Assembly (NCBI RefSeq): GCF_051201625.1
Contig: NZ_CP179203.1
Coordinates: forward strand, 2,046,001 to 2,110,000
Length of the DNA: 64,000 nt
Reading direction: 5' to 3'
Source of the DNA: Shimia sp051201625
Lineage (GTDB): Bacteria; Pseudomonadota; Alphaproteobacteria; Rhodobacterales; Rhodobacteraceae
Positions within the stretch are counted from its first letter, which is position 1. Every line of letters begins with the position of its first letter. The notes under the pieces are model-generated. The model was not told where the DNA came from and made no database searches. It saw nothing but the letters and a program-made list of their open reading frames with translations. The translations under genes and the position numbers were made by a program. This document shows, piece by piece, positions 34,501-43,980 of this stretch.

Positions 34501-34531
34501 TGCAAAAGAAAGAGGCTCAGTGAACTGAGCC
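34501..34531 (-). terminator. Terminator/attenuator-like hairpin between phnY and the PbfA-like gene
   Basis: On the minus strand GGCTCAG-TTCA-CTGAGCC (34531-34514) is followed by TCTTTCTTTT. This is a small Rho-independent terminator form placed 33 bp after the phnY stop. Part of the transcripts may end here. Confidence 0.6.
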
Positions 34532-34563
34532 CCTGAAAATCTAAAGAACGGACATTTCGGCCT

Positions 34564-36024
34564 TTAACCGGGCCAAGGCAAAGAGTATGTTTTTACGTTG
34601 GTGAAAAATTTCATTGCCTCGGTTACACCTTCCTTGACGGCGTTTCCGCTGTCTTTGATACCTCCGAAAGGTGAGGTCTCTATCCGGTAGCCGGGCTGTT
34701 CCCAGATGTTACAAGTGCCAACATCAAGACCATTAATATAAGAAATTGCCCGATTTAGATCATTGGTGCACACACCCGAAGATAATCCGAACGCGGTTGA
34801 GTTCGAAATCGCCATGACCTCTTGATCATCGTCAGGGACGCGTACGATTGGAATGATTGGACCAAAGGTTTCCTCCATAACCAATTCGCTATTATGGGGG
34901 ACCTTGTCGACTACGATTGGCGGCAGAAGAGCGCCCTTACGACCCGGGTGATACAAGATTTCGGCGCCTTGTTCCTCGGCCATAAAGACACGCGTTTCGA
35001 ACAGTTCAGCTGCCTGAGAATGGATCACACAACCCAGTTCTGTTTCAGGGTCTTGAGGATCACCAAATTTTATTTTTTTGGCTTTCTCTAGAACCAGCGG
35101 CACGAATTTTTCCGCCACACTTTCCTGAACAAGGATACGTTTGATTGCAGTACAGCGCTGACCGGAATTGCCGGTTGCGCCAGCCACTGCAATGGTCGCT
35201 GCTTTTTCAAGATCAGTGTCAGAAAGATCATTGCAAACTATCAGTGGGTCGTTTCCGCCCAGCTCAAGCGCTTGGCGTTTATAACCTGCTGTGTTCGCGA
35301 TCAATTTGCCCACTGGCACACCGCCGGTAAAGGTAATGATGTCAATATGTTCATTGAGCATCATCTCTTCGCCAATGTCCTCTGGCAAACCGGTCACAAT
35401 CTGGAACATCTCTGGTGGTAGGCCCGCTTCGTATAGAATATCGGCTAGAGCAATCGCGGTGAGAGGAGTAAGTTCTGTCGGCTTACACACCATGCAGTTG
35501 TTGGTTGCAATGGACGGTGCAATTTTATGACTGACCATATTCAGTGGATGGTTGAACGGTGTGATCGCCGAAATTGCATTGACCGGTTCGCGTTTGGTAA
35601 AGATCTTGCGGTCTTTGCCGTTGTGAGTGAGATCGCAACTAAATATTTCACCATCATCATTTAGTGCCTGCGCGGCCGCAAACTGATAAACGTCCTGTGC
35701 ACGTTTGGTTTCGTAAATTGCGTGTTGATGGCAGATACCAAGTTCAAGCGTTAGCCATTTGGCGAGGTAATCGCGCTTTTCACCAATCAGCTCACCAGCA
35801 CGTTGCAGAATTTGGCTGCGCTCATATCGTGTCAGCTTGGATTGGTAGTTGGCCGCAATTTCAAAAGCACGTTTGGCATGTTTGGCAGTGCCTGCCGGCA
35901 CAGTTCCTATCACTTCGTCGGTGTAGGGATATTTTACCTCAACAACAGCCTTGGTGAAGACAATCTCTCCCCCGATGCGCATGCCTTCATTTCGAATTTC
36001 AGTTTTGCTCATTGATTCATCCAT
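34564..36024 (-). CDS. phnY: Phosphonoacetaldehyde dehydrogenase
   Basis: A 486-residue aldehyde dehydrogenase that oxidises phosphonoacetaldehyde to phosphonoacetate with NAD. Catalytic residues are visible: N159 in ITPFNHP, general base E254 in ALELGGNDP, and nucleophile C291 in NSGQRCTAIKR. The assignment to PhnY among aldehyde dehydrogenases rests on its place between phnA and the PbfA-like gene in a PhnWAY cluster. The start is 36024 or, four codons later, 36012 (MSKTEIRNEG); GGATG upstream of the second makes both plausible. The gene begins 3 bp after the phnA stop. Confidence 0.88.
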   Translation of the reverse strand: MDESMSKTEIRNEGMRIGGEIVFTKAVVEVKYPYTDEVIGTVPAGTAKHAKRAFEIAANYQSKLTRYERSQILQRAGELIGEKRDYLAKWLTLELGICHQHAIYETKRAQDVYQFAAAQALNDDGEIFSCDLTHNGKDRKIFTKREPVNAISAITPFNHPLNMVSHKIAPSIATNNCMVCKPTELTPLTAIALADILYEAGLPPEMFQIVTGLPEDIGEEMMLNEHIDIITFTGGVPVGKLIANTAGYKRQALELGGNDPLIVCNDLSDTDLEKAATIAVAGATGNSGQRCTAIKRILVQESVAEKFVPLVLEKAKKIKFGDPQDPETELGCVIHSQAAELFETRVFMAEEQGAEILYHPGRKGALLPPIVVDKVPHNSELVMEETFGPIIPIVRVPDDDQEVMAISNSTAFGLSSGVCTNDLNRAISYINGLDVGTCNIWEQPGYRIETSPFGGIKDSGNAVKEGVTEAMKFFTNVKTYSLPWPG

Positions 36025-36027
36025 TGA

Positions 36028-37272
36028 TTACAGGGCCGCAGCATTGGTTGCATAAAAGAAGGCGTCAAAGTTACGAAGCACCGGACGCTCAGGCAATGGC
36101 AGAATGCGATTGCAAATGAAGGGCACCACCTGTTCGGTCAAACCGCCGTGGCTGCGCAGCGGTTCATTCAGTGCTTCTAAATCATGGCGATGCTCGGAAG
36201 TGCCGATACAGATATTTTCACCGGATACCAGAACTACGTCGCCGATACGGTCGGCAGGCAACTCGAAACAAGCAACCGCTTCGGCGTTGGTCAAAACGTG
36301 GGTGATCCCGTCTGTAGCGCGCAGTTTGGCTATGATATCCTCGTGATCCGAACCATCAGGTAAATAGGCTGTTGCAAAAGATCCAAGCGCTCCGTGATGC
36401 ACAACATATGGGTCAGTGATCGGCAGGATCAAACGTGCTGCGGCCTCGCCCAGCCATTCATCCAGTAAGTCCTGAACATAGACCACCGAAGGTGAACCAT
36501 CAGCGTGATGCTTGGGCTTCATTCCGTGGTCGGCTGTAACAACAATGGCGGCCCCCATCGCGTCCAATTCGGTCAGGTATTTGTCAAACATTTCATAGAA
36601 TGATTTGGCTTCGGCCTGATCAGGCGCATATTTGTGCTGAACGTAATCGGTTGTGGTCAAATACATCACGTCCGGCGCCCATTCTTTTAAAAGCTTTACA
36701 CCAGCCGCGAAAACGAACTGGGACAATTCAGCAGAATAAACTTCAGGTTGTGCCATGCCCAGCCATTTACTGGCTTCGGCCTGACCATGTTCTTGTGCAG
36801 TCGAACTGTCTGACTTCTCTGCGGAGAAACATTTGGCACGATCCTGATCAAACTCTAGTCCAGCGCCGAGCAGAGCGCGCAGTTTGTCTTTGGCGGTGAC
36901 AATCGCAATACGGGCACCTGCATCATAAAAGGATTTAAAAACAGTCTGCGCGCGTAGGAAACGCACATCGTTCATCATGACCTCTTCACCAGTCTCGGGC
37001 TCGTATAGATAGTTGCCACAGATACCATGCACGACAGGAGGACGGCCGGTCGCAATTGACAGGTTATTCGGGTTGGTGAATGACGGCACAACGGAGTGTG
37101 CTAGGCGGTCTGTGCCTTCTGCACGCATGCGCTTGAGCGTCGGCATCAAGCCGTCTGCAATGGCTTTGTCCAGATATTCTGGCTCACATCCATCAAGACA
37201 GATCGCTATCGCGCAAACTTTGGGTGCGGGATAGGCGCGCCCGTTAGCGACAACAGGGGTTTGAATGGTCAT
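36028..37272 (-). CDS. phnA: Phosphonoacetate hydrolase
   Basis: A 414-residue member of the alkaline phosphatase superfamily that cleaves phosphonoacetate to acetate and phosphate, with two zinc ions. The nucleophile T66 lies in VVPSFTNPNN. Metal-site residues include D27 in CLDGCEPEYL and the ADHGMK and SHGG motifs. Length and motif spacing fit PhnA, which differs from general nucleotide pyrophosphatases by the NPNN context. It is the second gene of the leftward phn operon, 21 bp after phnW. Confidence 0.93.
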   Translation of the reverse strand: MTIQTPVVANGRAYPAPKVCAIAICLDGCEPEYLDKAIADGLMPTLKRMRAEGTDRLAHSVVPSFTNPNNLSIATGRPPVVHGICGNYLYEPETGEEVMMNDVRFLRAQTVFKSFYDAGARIAIVTAKDKLRALLGAGLEFDQDRAKCFSAEKSDSSTAQEHGQAEASKWLGMAQPEVYSAELSQFVFAAGVKLLKEWAPDVMYLTTTDYVQHKYAPDQAEAKSFYEMFDKYLTELDAMGAAIVVTADHGMKPKHHADGSPSVVYVQDLLDEWLGEAAARLILPITDPYVVHHGALGSFATAYLPDGSDHEDIIAKLRATDGITHVLTNAEAVACFELPADRIGDVVLVSGENICIGTSEHRHDLEALNEPLRSHGGLTEQVVPFICNRILPLPERPVLRNFDAFFYATNAAAL

Positions 37273-37293
37273 CAGGTATTTCCTTTGTTTGAG

Positions 37294-38481
37294 TCAAGCG
37301 GCAAGCTTGGCTCGTTCTTCGAGTGCTATTGCCGGAGGTGCAGCATTGGTAATATTCATTTCTTCCAGCGTTTCTTTAGCAGCAGCTACAACCTGCTGCA
37401 TTACGTGCTCATCCATTTGACCGATGCAACCGACGCGAAAACTGTCCACGATGGTCAGCTTTCCTGGGTAGATGATAAATCCCTTTTTTTTCATAGAATG
37501 GTAAAAGGTATCAAAGACAAAGTTTTTGTCCGCAGGACAAAAGAATGTCACGATGATCGGCGATAGCCAACGATCCTTGAGCAATGTTTCAAAACCCAAC
37601 TCGCGCATTCCAGCAATCAAGACATCCCGGTTTTTCGTGTAACGGTCACCACGACTGGCAACTCCACCTTCGGCCTCATGTGCGCGTAAAGCTTCGAGGA
37701 AGGCGGCGACTACATGCGTGGGTGGCGTGAACCGCCACTGTCCCGTTTTGTTCATGTGTGACCATTGTGCGTGAACATCTAGGCTTAGCGAATGGCTGTT
37801 TCCTTTGGCTGCCTTCAGTTCGCTTTTTCGGGCAATAATAAAACCAAAGCCAGGCACGCCCTCAATGCACTTGTTGGCTGATGAAACTATTGCCTCATAA
37901 CGAATGTCTGATGCCTTAAGTTCAATCGCTCCAAAGGCAGACATTGAGTCGATCAGAAGCTTGCGGCCTGCGGCGTATGTTACCTCGGAAATTTCCTCAA
38001 CAGGATTGAGAATGCCAGAACTGGTTTCGCAGTGGACTGCAACAACATGTGTGATCTCAGGATCATCAGTCAAAATTCCGGCAATTTCTTTCCCGCGGGG
38101 CGGCAGATAGTCCCCTTTGTCCAGCACAATATGGTCTCGACCGAGATACCGCAATGTCTGTGCTGAACGAAGACCATAGGCTCCGTTTGCAAGTACCAAG
38201 GCCTTTCCTTCGCGAGGAATGAAAGAAGCTAGCATGGCTTCAACTGAAAAAGATCCGCTGCCCTGCATAGGCACGCAATCAAACGCGCTTTTTCCGCCTC
38301 CAAGCAAATCCAACAGACGCGTTCGCATCTCATAGGTCATGCTGCGAAAGTCATCATCCCAGCTGCCCCAATCCCGTAACATCGCTTCTTTAACTGCATA
38401 TGACGTTGTAAGCGGACCTGGAGTTAGTAGGTATGGTTCACCCAGCCTGGGGGTTTCTAATTTGATGTCTGGCAAAGGCAT
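37294..38481 (-). CDS. phnW: 2-aminoethylphosphonate--pyruvate transaminase
   Basis: A 395-residue class V PLP aminotransferase that converts AEP and pyruvate to phosphonoacetaldehyde and alanine. Signatures are LLTPGPLTTS, MQGSGSFSVEAMLAS, the PLP aspartate in LLIDSMSAFGAI and the Schiff-base K204 in SSANKCIEGVPGF. It is the first gene of the operon phnW-phnA-phnY-pbfA-DMT and is divergent from a LysR gene. Confidence 0.94.
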   Translation of the reverse strand: MPLPDIKLETPRLGEPYLLTPGPLTTSYAVKEAMLRDWGSWDDDFRSMTYEMRTRLLDLLGGGKSAFDCVPMQGSGSFSVEAMLASFIPREGKALVLANGAYGLRSAQTLRYLGRDHIVLDKGDYLPPRGKEIAGILTDDPEITHVVAVHCETSSGILNPVEEISEVTYAAGRKLLIDSMSAFGAIELKASDIRYEAIVSSANKCIEGVPGFGFIIARKSELKAAKGNSHSLSLDVHAQWSHMNKTGQWRFTPPTHVVAAFLEALRAHEAEGGVASRGDRYTKNRDVLIAGMRELGFETLLKDRWLSPIIVTFFCPADKNFVFDTFYHSMKKKGFIIYPGKLTIVDSFRVGCIGQMDEHVMQQVVAAAKETLEEMNITNAAPPAIALEERAKLAA

Positions 38482-38546
38482 CTGCTGTCTCCGGAAATGA
38501 CGGTATCACGGCACCATTGCAGAAATTTCTTCCATATGTGAAATTG

Positions 38547-38563
38547 TTATTATCAATCAATAA
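38547..38563. promoter_or_regulatory. LysR-type operator candidate between phnW and the LysR gene
   Basis: TTATTATCAATCAATAA has 5-bp inverted arms around a 7-bp centre and satisfies the T-N11-A rule of LysR boxes. It lies in the 118-bp divergent region, 66 bp upstream of phnW and 37 bp upstream of the regulator gene. This is the usual arrangement for a LysR protein controlling itself and the divergent operon. Confidence 0.5.
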
Positions 38564-38599
38564 ATAGGTTCAGCCTATACTTGTGTTCAGAGAAATCAA

Positions 38600-39490
38600 A
38601 TGCGTCACAGCCAGCTAAGAGCCTTTCACTATGTAGCCCATTTGGGAGGGTTTTCACGCGCCGCAGAATTTCTGCTTTTGTCACAACCTGCAATCTCAGA
38701 ACAAGTGGGAAAACTGGAACAGGAACATGACGTTTTATTGTTCCGGCGAGAACGAAAACGCGTACTTCTTACCCCGGAAGGCGAGCAATTGTTTCAATTT
38801 ACCAAGCAGTATTTTGAATTGGAACAGCAGATGGATGAGTATCTTTCTTCAAAAAGTGCGGTTGTAGACGGTGAACTCCGCATAATTGCTGACTCGGCGC
38901 ATCACATCACGTTTGTTTTAGGGAAGTTCCGCAAAAAGTATCCGAACGTTTCAGTTATGCTCCGCACTGGCAATACAGAAGAAATTTTGGGAGATTTGCG
39001 TGCTTATAATGCTGAGATTGGAGTTGTTGGAAGTTTAACGCCTGGCTCCGATATGGCAACATTAAATCTGGGATCCACAAAAATTACGGCCTTTGCCGCG
39101 CGAGATACCAAGTTGGCTTCCAAAAGAAAGCTCACGTTCCAGGAACTATCAAGGTATCCTTTGGTTTTTCGCGAAAGTGGCTCAAAAACCCGGCAGAAGC
39201 TGGAGGATGAGGCCAAAAAACACGGTGTTATTCTGAAGCCGGCAATCATTGCAGAAGGCCGTGAAGCAGTCAGAGAGGTTGTTGCTTCTGGAGCCGGTAT
39301 CGGGTTCGTCTCATTGGCTGAATATGTCCGAGATGACCGGTTTATGACAATTGAGCTTTTGGATGCTGACATACAGATGAGCGAAACTATGGTGCATTTG
39401 ACTCAGCGTCGGGATGTACGGGCTATTTGCGCTTTCATGGCCGTTGCTAAAAAAATTCAATCTGAAAAAGAAAATACCACCGCGATCTGA
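38600..39490 (+). CDS. LysR family transcriptional regulator of the phosphonate genes
   Basis: A 296-residue LysR protein with an N-terminal HTH (LRAFHYVAHLGGFSRAAEFL, then LSQPAISEQVGKLEQEH) and a C-terminal effector domain (ELRIIADSAHHITFVLGKFR, and VVASGAGIGFVSLAEYV). It is divergent from phnW and convergent with the transporter operon, so both operons surround it. AEP or phosphonoacetaldehyde would be a logical inducer; this is inferred from position. A short CGCGAT/ATCGCG hairpin overlaps its stop codon. Confidence 0.88.
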   Translation: MRHSQLRAFHYVAHLGGFSRAAEFLLLSQPAISEQVGKLEQEHDVLLFRRERKRVLLTPEGEQLFQFTKQYFELEQQMDEYLSSKSAVVDGELRIIADSAHHITFVLGKFRKKYPNVSVMLRTGNTEEILGDLRAYNAEIGVVGSLTPGSDMATLNLGSTKITAFAARDTKLASKRKLTFQELSRYPLVFRESGSKTRQKLEDEAKKHGVILKPAIIAEGREAVREVVASGAGIGFVSLAEYVRDDRFMTIELLDADIQMSETMVHLTQRRDVRAICAFMAVAKKIQSEKENTTAI

Positions 39491-39522
39491 TCGCGATAAA
39501 ACAGGTTTAACTGTATTTATTA

Positions 39523-41544
39523 TTACCGTGTGCGCCACGCCTGAGTGCGAGCAAGGATCCCCTTAGATGCAATCAGGTGGATTATCCGCGCCACAGCGTT
39601 GGTGTAAAAGATCATCATGCCCATAGCTGCGGCCGGTGCAATATCGCCTGCGTCATCCATGTTAAGCACGGCAATCGATGCCAAGGACGTTTTGGGAGAG
39701 TACAAAAATACCACTGCGGAAACTGTCGTCATTGCGTTCACGAACAAGTAAATTGAAATGTCGAGAACGGCTGGCAAGCAAACCGGTACAGTGACCCTAC
39801 TAAACAATTTGAGAGTTGGTTGCTTCAGCGAAGCTGACACGGACTCAAATTCGCGATCCATTTGTTTTAATGCAGTCACCGCCGTCAGGTGTGACACTGT
39901 ATAAAAGTGCGTGACAGAGCAAATCACCAAAATGGCCATTGTGCCGTAGATGCCATGAAAAGGGTTTGAAGGATTGTTGAAGAAGAAGATATAGGCAAGA
40001 CCCAATACCATACCCGGAATGGCCATTGGTAGCATCGCAATCATCTGAAAAGCTGCTCGACCAACCAAAAATCCATTGGATTTTTCAACCAAATAGGCGC
40101 CGAAGAATACTATCGCCGTTCCCGCAACCGCGGTAAAAAGTCCAAGTTTGATCGAGTTGAAGTAGGCACTCCAACCGCCACCGTCCATCTTGTCGAATTG
40201 ATAGTTGTTCAAACTCAGGCTCAGATCATAAGGCCAGAACTTTATTAGGGCCGCAAACTGACAAACACCAAGCATTCCCACTATAAACAGTCCAATTGCG
40301 CCACAATAAATAAGGAAAAAGCTATCGGTTTTTCGATTAGGTTTGGGTTCGTATGGTACAGACCGCGCTGTAAGAGATGAAATCTGTTTGGACTGTACCA
40401 GGCGGTCAATTCCAAAGGCAAAGAATGCCGGAATGATAAGGATTACCGAGACGACAGCACCCATTTCAAAGTTCTGTTGGCCAATCACCTGTTTGTAAAT
40501 ATCAACAGCAAGTACATTGAATTGACCTCCGATCACTTTTGGCAGGCCAAAATCGGTAATGACCAGGTTGAAGACTACAAAAGCGGCAGAAATCAATCCA
40601 TATCGTGCACCTGGAATAGTGACGGTCCAGAACGTGCGCCAAGGCGAGGTGCGCAAACTTGCGGCGGCCTCGTAAAGGCGCCCGTCTGAAATAGCCAGAG
40701 CGGTTGAGATAATGAGAAAGGCGTGAGGAAAAGTAAAGAAAACTGATCCAATTACGATACCAATCGGCCCGTATATACTAGCCCCGAAAAGAAGCTCTTT
40801 GAGCATCCCCTGATTGCCAAACAGGTACACAAGGGCAATTCCTGGCAGCAACGAGGGCACAAGGATTGGAGCCATGGCAACCAGCCGAAAAATACCTTTA
40901 AACCTCATGCAGCTTCGGTTAAGGGCATAAGCAAACCAAAACGCCAATGACACGGTCACGAGGGTGCTCAGAAGCGAGATCCAAAGGGAATTTTTGATTG
41001 AATTAAACAAAGCTGGCGTCGAAAAGTAGTTGACGAAGTTGTCTAATCCTGTGGCCTGCACAGGTCGCAACTGGACACGTCTGAATGTGTTTGAGTCCAG
41101 TTCAACCCAGGTGGTGGAGTCATGCAAAGTGGAACCGACGAGGAAGCGTCCTTCCTCACTTGTATTCCGAACCCGATACAAGACAGGGCTGCGAAAACTA
41201 AACGCCGGGAAGAATTTTGTGACCGGCAAACGCCCGTCTGCTCCAGTATTCAAATCCGTATGATCATAAACGCCAGTTTTTAAATTCAGATCAGAGCCTG
41301 TGAGTGAAGTGCCATCAAATCCTCCGTCTTCATCACTGATCTGAAACTCATACTGTGACAACTGAATTTGGTAAGTCGAAAACGATTTGGAAAGCATTGT
41401 GTAAAGCGGTAACGCCAGTGTTACGATCAGGTACATGGCAATCACGGCCATACCGCCCCGCATCATCATATCATCGCGGCTTAGCTTGCCTTTGACGTGC
41501 GGACCTGTTGGTAATTTGGAAGCTTGTGTCGTAGAAGCGGACAT
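39523..41544 (-). CDS. aepW: 2-aminoethylphosphonate ABC transporter permease, two permease domains fused
   Basis: A 673-residue membrane protein with two permease units, about residues 170-380 and 460-665. Each contains an EAA-type loop (YEAAASLRTSPWRTFWTVTIPG and EFESVSASLKQPTLKLFSRV). This fused form is usual for the Fe(III)-type family that includes AEP importers. Between the first span (GGMAVIAMYLIVTLALPLYTM) and the first permease unit lies a ~110-residue, mostly polar insert (about 55-165) that should face the periplasm. Its start overlaps the ATPase stop by one base (TGATG). The AEP assignment comes from the adjacent phnW-phnA-phnY genes. Confidence 0.85.
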   Translation of the reverse strand: MSASTTQASKLPTGPHVKGKLSRDDMMMRGGMAVIAMYLIVTLALPLYTMLSKSFSTYQIQLSQYEFQISDEDGGFDGTSLTGSDLNLKTGVYDHTDLNTGADGRLPVTKFFPAFSFRSPVLYRVRNTSEEGRFLVGSTLHDSTTWVELDSNTFRRVQLRPVQATGLDNFVNYFSTPALFNSIKNSLWISLLSTLVTVSLAFWFAYALNRSCMRFKGIFRLVAMAPILVPSLLPGIALVYLFGNQGMLKELLFGASIYGPIGIVIGSVFFTFPHAFLIISTALAISDGRLYEAAASLRTSPWRTFWTVTIPGARYGLISAAFVVFNLVITDFGLPKVIGGQFNVLAVDIYKQVIGQQNFEMGAVVSVILIIPAFFAFGIDRLVQSKQISSLTARSVPYEPKPNRKTDSFFLIYCGAIGLFIVGMLGVCQFAALIKFWPYDLSLSLNNYQFDKMDGGGWSAYFNSIKLGLFTAVAGTAIVFFGAYLVEKSNGFLVGRAAFQMIAMLPMAIPGMVLGLAYIFFFNNPSNPFHGIYGTMAILVICSVTHFYTVSHLTAVTALKQMDREFESVSASLKQPTLKLFSRVTVPVCLPAVLDISIYLFVNAMTTVSAVVFLYSPKTSLASIAVLNMDDAGDIAPAAAMGMMIFYTNAVARIIHLIASKGILARTQAWRTR

Positions 41545-42656
41545 CAGCCTACCTCCGGGCGCTCAAATGCCATAAGGCGATCGCTGGGTAGTTCAATGAC
41601 CATGTTTTTGCCTTCGCCGAGGTCCAGTCGCCGGACCGCGTTAATTGAAAAATCTGCGATTAGTTCGGACTCGCCAAACCTGTCATTTTGCATACGGCAC
41701 CGCCAGAATGATCCTAAGAATTCCATCTCGCGAAGAAGAACATCTATACAGTTTCTGTTTTCAACGCCAGGATCATAACCATCCTCGTGCGGGATTACAT
41801 CTTCTGGGCGAATTGCGGCCACGACCGGTTTGCCATCACTAAAACTGTGATCGCGGCACGCAAATGTTTTCTCTCCAATACTGAGACGTCCATCTTTGGC
41901 CACTGTGGAAAACACTTGGTTCATCTCACCAATAAAATCGGCAACAAAAAGATTTTTTGGTTCCCGATAAATTACTGTGGGGGATCCGACCTGTTCAATC
42001 ACACCGTGGTTCATCACCACAATTTTGTCGGCCATTGTTAGCGCTTCTTCCTGGTCATGTGTCACCATGACGGTGGTCACGCCTAACTTGCGTTGCAGCT
42101 CTTTAATTTCGTGTCGCAAGTGTACACGTACTTTTGCATCCAGCGCTGAAAGAGGCTCATCCAATAACAGTAGTCCGGGTTTTGTTGCGATTGCACGGGC
42201 CAAAGCGATACGTTGCTGCTGGCCACCTGATAGCTGTGCGGGATATTTCTTGCCTTGGTCAGGCAAACCAACCAGTTTCAGCAACTCACTTACACGGTCA
42301 TTGATTTCTGCCTTGGAACGCCCCGCATTTTCCAGCCCAAAGGCAATGTTTCTCTCAATCGTTAGATTTGGGAACAACGCGTAAGATTGAAACACGATAC
42401 CAAAATCACGCTCTGAAGGTGGTAAATTGGAGACATCTTTCCCATCCTGAATAACGCTTCCTTTTGTTTGCAGGTCAAGCCCTGCAATTGCACGAAGCAA
42501 AGTGGTTTTGCCGCAGCCTGACGGGCCAAGGAAACAGATGAATTCACCTTCATCGATATCCAACGTGATGTCTTTTAGAGCAAGGAAGTCACCGAAGGCC
42601 TTCCACAAGTTTTCAATACTCAAATAAAGTTTGCCGGAGGCGTTTGATAGCGTCAC
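41544..42656 (-). CDS. aepV: 2-aminoethylphosphonate ABC transporter ATP-binding protein
   Basis: A 370-residue ATPase: Walker A GPSGCGKTT, signature LSGGQQQRIALARAI, Walker B LLLLDEPLSALD, switch MVTHDQEEAL, and a C-terminal TOBE-like part (VVAAIRPEDVI). The GTG at 42656 is chosen because AAGGA lies 8 nt upstream and the family starts MTLSNA; a TTG at 42695 would add 13 residues without an RBS. It is preceded by a stable hairpin after the binding-protein gene. Confidence 0.88.
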   Translation of the reverse strand: MTLSNASGKLYLSIENLWKAFGDFLALKDITLDIDEGEFICFLGPSGCGKTTLLRAIAGLDLQTKGSVIQDGKDVSNLPPSERDFGIVFQSYALFPNLTIERNIAFGLENAGRSKAEINDRVSELLKLVGLPDQGKKYPAQLSGGQQQRIALARAIATKPGLLLLDEPLSALDAKVRVHLRHEIKELQRKLGVTTVMVTHDQEEALTMADKIVVMNHGVIEQVGSPTVIYREPKNLFVADFIGEMNQVFSTVAKDGRLSIGEKTFACRDHSFSDGKPVVAAIRPEDVIPHEDGYDPGVENRNCIDVLLREMEFLGSFWRCRMQNDRFGESELIADFSINAVRRLDLGEGKNMVIELPSDRLMAFERPEVG

Positions 42657-42755
42657 AAATTTGGTCCTTACATCATCGCTTGGCGCGGACGCCAAAAAGT
42701 TCCGGCGTCCACCAGAAAGAGTTCGTGTGTTTTGGTGGGGGGTATCGAAAAGGTA

Positions 42756-42778
42756 CGGGGAGCATAGACTGCTCCCCG
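42756..42778 (-). other. Hairpin between the AEP binding-protein and ATPase genes
   Basis: Perfect 9-bp stem CGGGGAGCA / TGCTCCCCG with a 5-nt loop, 10 bp after the binding-protein stop. On the minus strand it is followed by TACCTTTTCG. It is probably a partial terminator or mRNA-stabilising element that favours the binding protein. Confidence 0.65.
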
Positions 42779-42787
42779 CAGGGGATA

Positions 42788-43804
42788 TTATTTAGGATCA
42801 GACTTGCCATCGTAGCGGCTCTGCCACTCTTTGAGAATAGCGGCACGATTGTTTGCGGCAAATTCGAAGTCATTATCAATCATCGCATCCAGCAGGCCTT
42901 CTGGGAAGTGCTTAACTGGTTTGGCGATACCTGGATATGCAACAACTGCATAACCTGAGTTGTACATTTCGTTCGCACCTTTGGTGACGGTGAAATCAAC
43001 TAGAGCCTGAGCGGCTTCGATATTTGCTGTGCCAGCGACAATTGCGGTAGCTTCCATATCCCAGCCTACACCTTCGGATGGAACGATAATTTCCAGAGGC
43101 GCTCCGGCTGCTTTTGACTTTGCACCCCGGAAAGCAAAGGAGATACCAATTGGAATTTCGCCAGCGGCTGCCAGTTTACATGGCTTCGAACCAGAGTGGG
43201 TGTAGCGCGCAATGTTCTCATGCAAGGCATCCATATAGTTCCAGCCACCGTCTTCACCAAAGATTTGTAACCAGCTCGATACATCGAGGAAACCAGTGCC
43301 CGAGGAGTTCGGATTAGGCATAATCAGATGACCAGCATATTGCGGATCAGTAAGGTCTTTCCAAGATTTCGGTGGAGTGAGGCCAGCTTTTTCTGCCTCG
43401 ACTGTGTTGTAGCAGACTGAGGCTACCCAGGCGTCCATGCCAACCCACGCAGGCGGGTTGTCACCATCAACAAATTTTGGGTCGAGCTTTTCCACTCCAG
43501 CCGGGGCATACGCTTCTAGCATCCCCTCAGATTTCAGGAGCAAAAGCGAAGTCGCGGCTAGCCCCCAAACAACATCCGCTTGCGGATTGTCGCGCTCGGC
43601 CAAAAGTTTTGCAGTTATGATGCCAGTAGAATCGCGCACCCAGTTGATTTTGATGTCCGGATTACTTTCGTTAAAGGTCTCCGCGTAACGCGCCAGATCT
43701 TCTGCCTCAACGGCAGTATAAACTGTCAGTTCCGTTTCTGCAGATGCCGTGGTAGCCATTAAGGCGGCTACTACGGCCGAGATTAGCCTTTGAGTTTTGA
43801 CCAT
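42788..43804 (-). CDS. aepX: 2-aminoethylphosphonate ABC transporter substrate-binding protein
   Basis: A 338-residue periplasmic binding protein of the Fe(III)/spermidine-like type (family 1). It has a Sec signal MVKTQRLISAVVAALMATTA with cleavage after SA, then ETELTVYTAVEAEDLARYAE. Motifs NPNSSGTGFLDVSSWLQIFG and ISFAFRGA match the binding proteins annotated for AEP (PhnS/AepX). GAGG precedes the ATG. Specificity for AEP is inferred from the neighbouring phnW-phnA-phnY genes. Confidence 0.87.
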   Translation of the reverse strand: MVKTQRLISAVVAALMATTASAETELTVYTAVEAEDLARYAETFNESNPDIKINWVRDSTGIITAKLLAERDNPQADVVWGLAATSLLLLKSEGMLEAYAPAGVEKLDPKFVDGDNPPAWVGMDAWVASVCYNTVEAEKAGLTPPKSWKDLTDPQYAGHLIMPNPNSSGTGFLDVSSWLQIFGEDGGWNYMDALHENIARYTHSGSKPCKLAAAGEIPIGISFAFRGAKSKAAGAPLEIIVPSEGVGWDMEATAIVAGTANIEAAQALVDFTVTKGANEMYNSGYAVVAYPGIAKPVKHFPEGLLDAMIDNDFEFAANNRAAILKEWQSRYDGKSDPK

Positions 43805-43842
43805 TGAATTTGCTCCTCTGTTGGTTTCAGTTTTTTTTTGAA

Positions 43843-43859
43843 TTCAATTTTTTATTGAA
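43843..43859. promoter_or_regulatory. Inverted repeat upstream of the AEP transporter operon
   Basis: TTCAATTTTTTATTGAA has perfect 6-bp arms and a 5-bp centre, and lies 39 bp before the binding-protein ATG. It is a plausible regulator site, possibly for the LysR protein at 38600. It is not identical to the palindrome before phnW, though both combine CAAT and ATTG. Confidence 0.35.
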
Positions 43860-43980
43860 AACAAGATTGATCTGGCCACTTTGCCAGAATGATTTAACAA
43901 GAAAAATCGATAATTCCTACCATTATATAAGCCCACCCTATGACAATTGAGCCGTCGTCGAAAAAGAGTTTTCTCGAATT

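Noticed and set aside
43805..43980. Pho box before the AEP transporter operon
   Set aside because: Only a single poor half-site (near 43939) is visible; the repeated CTGTCAT pattern is absent.
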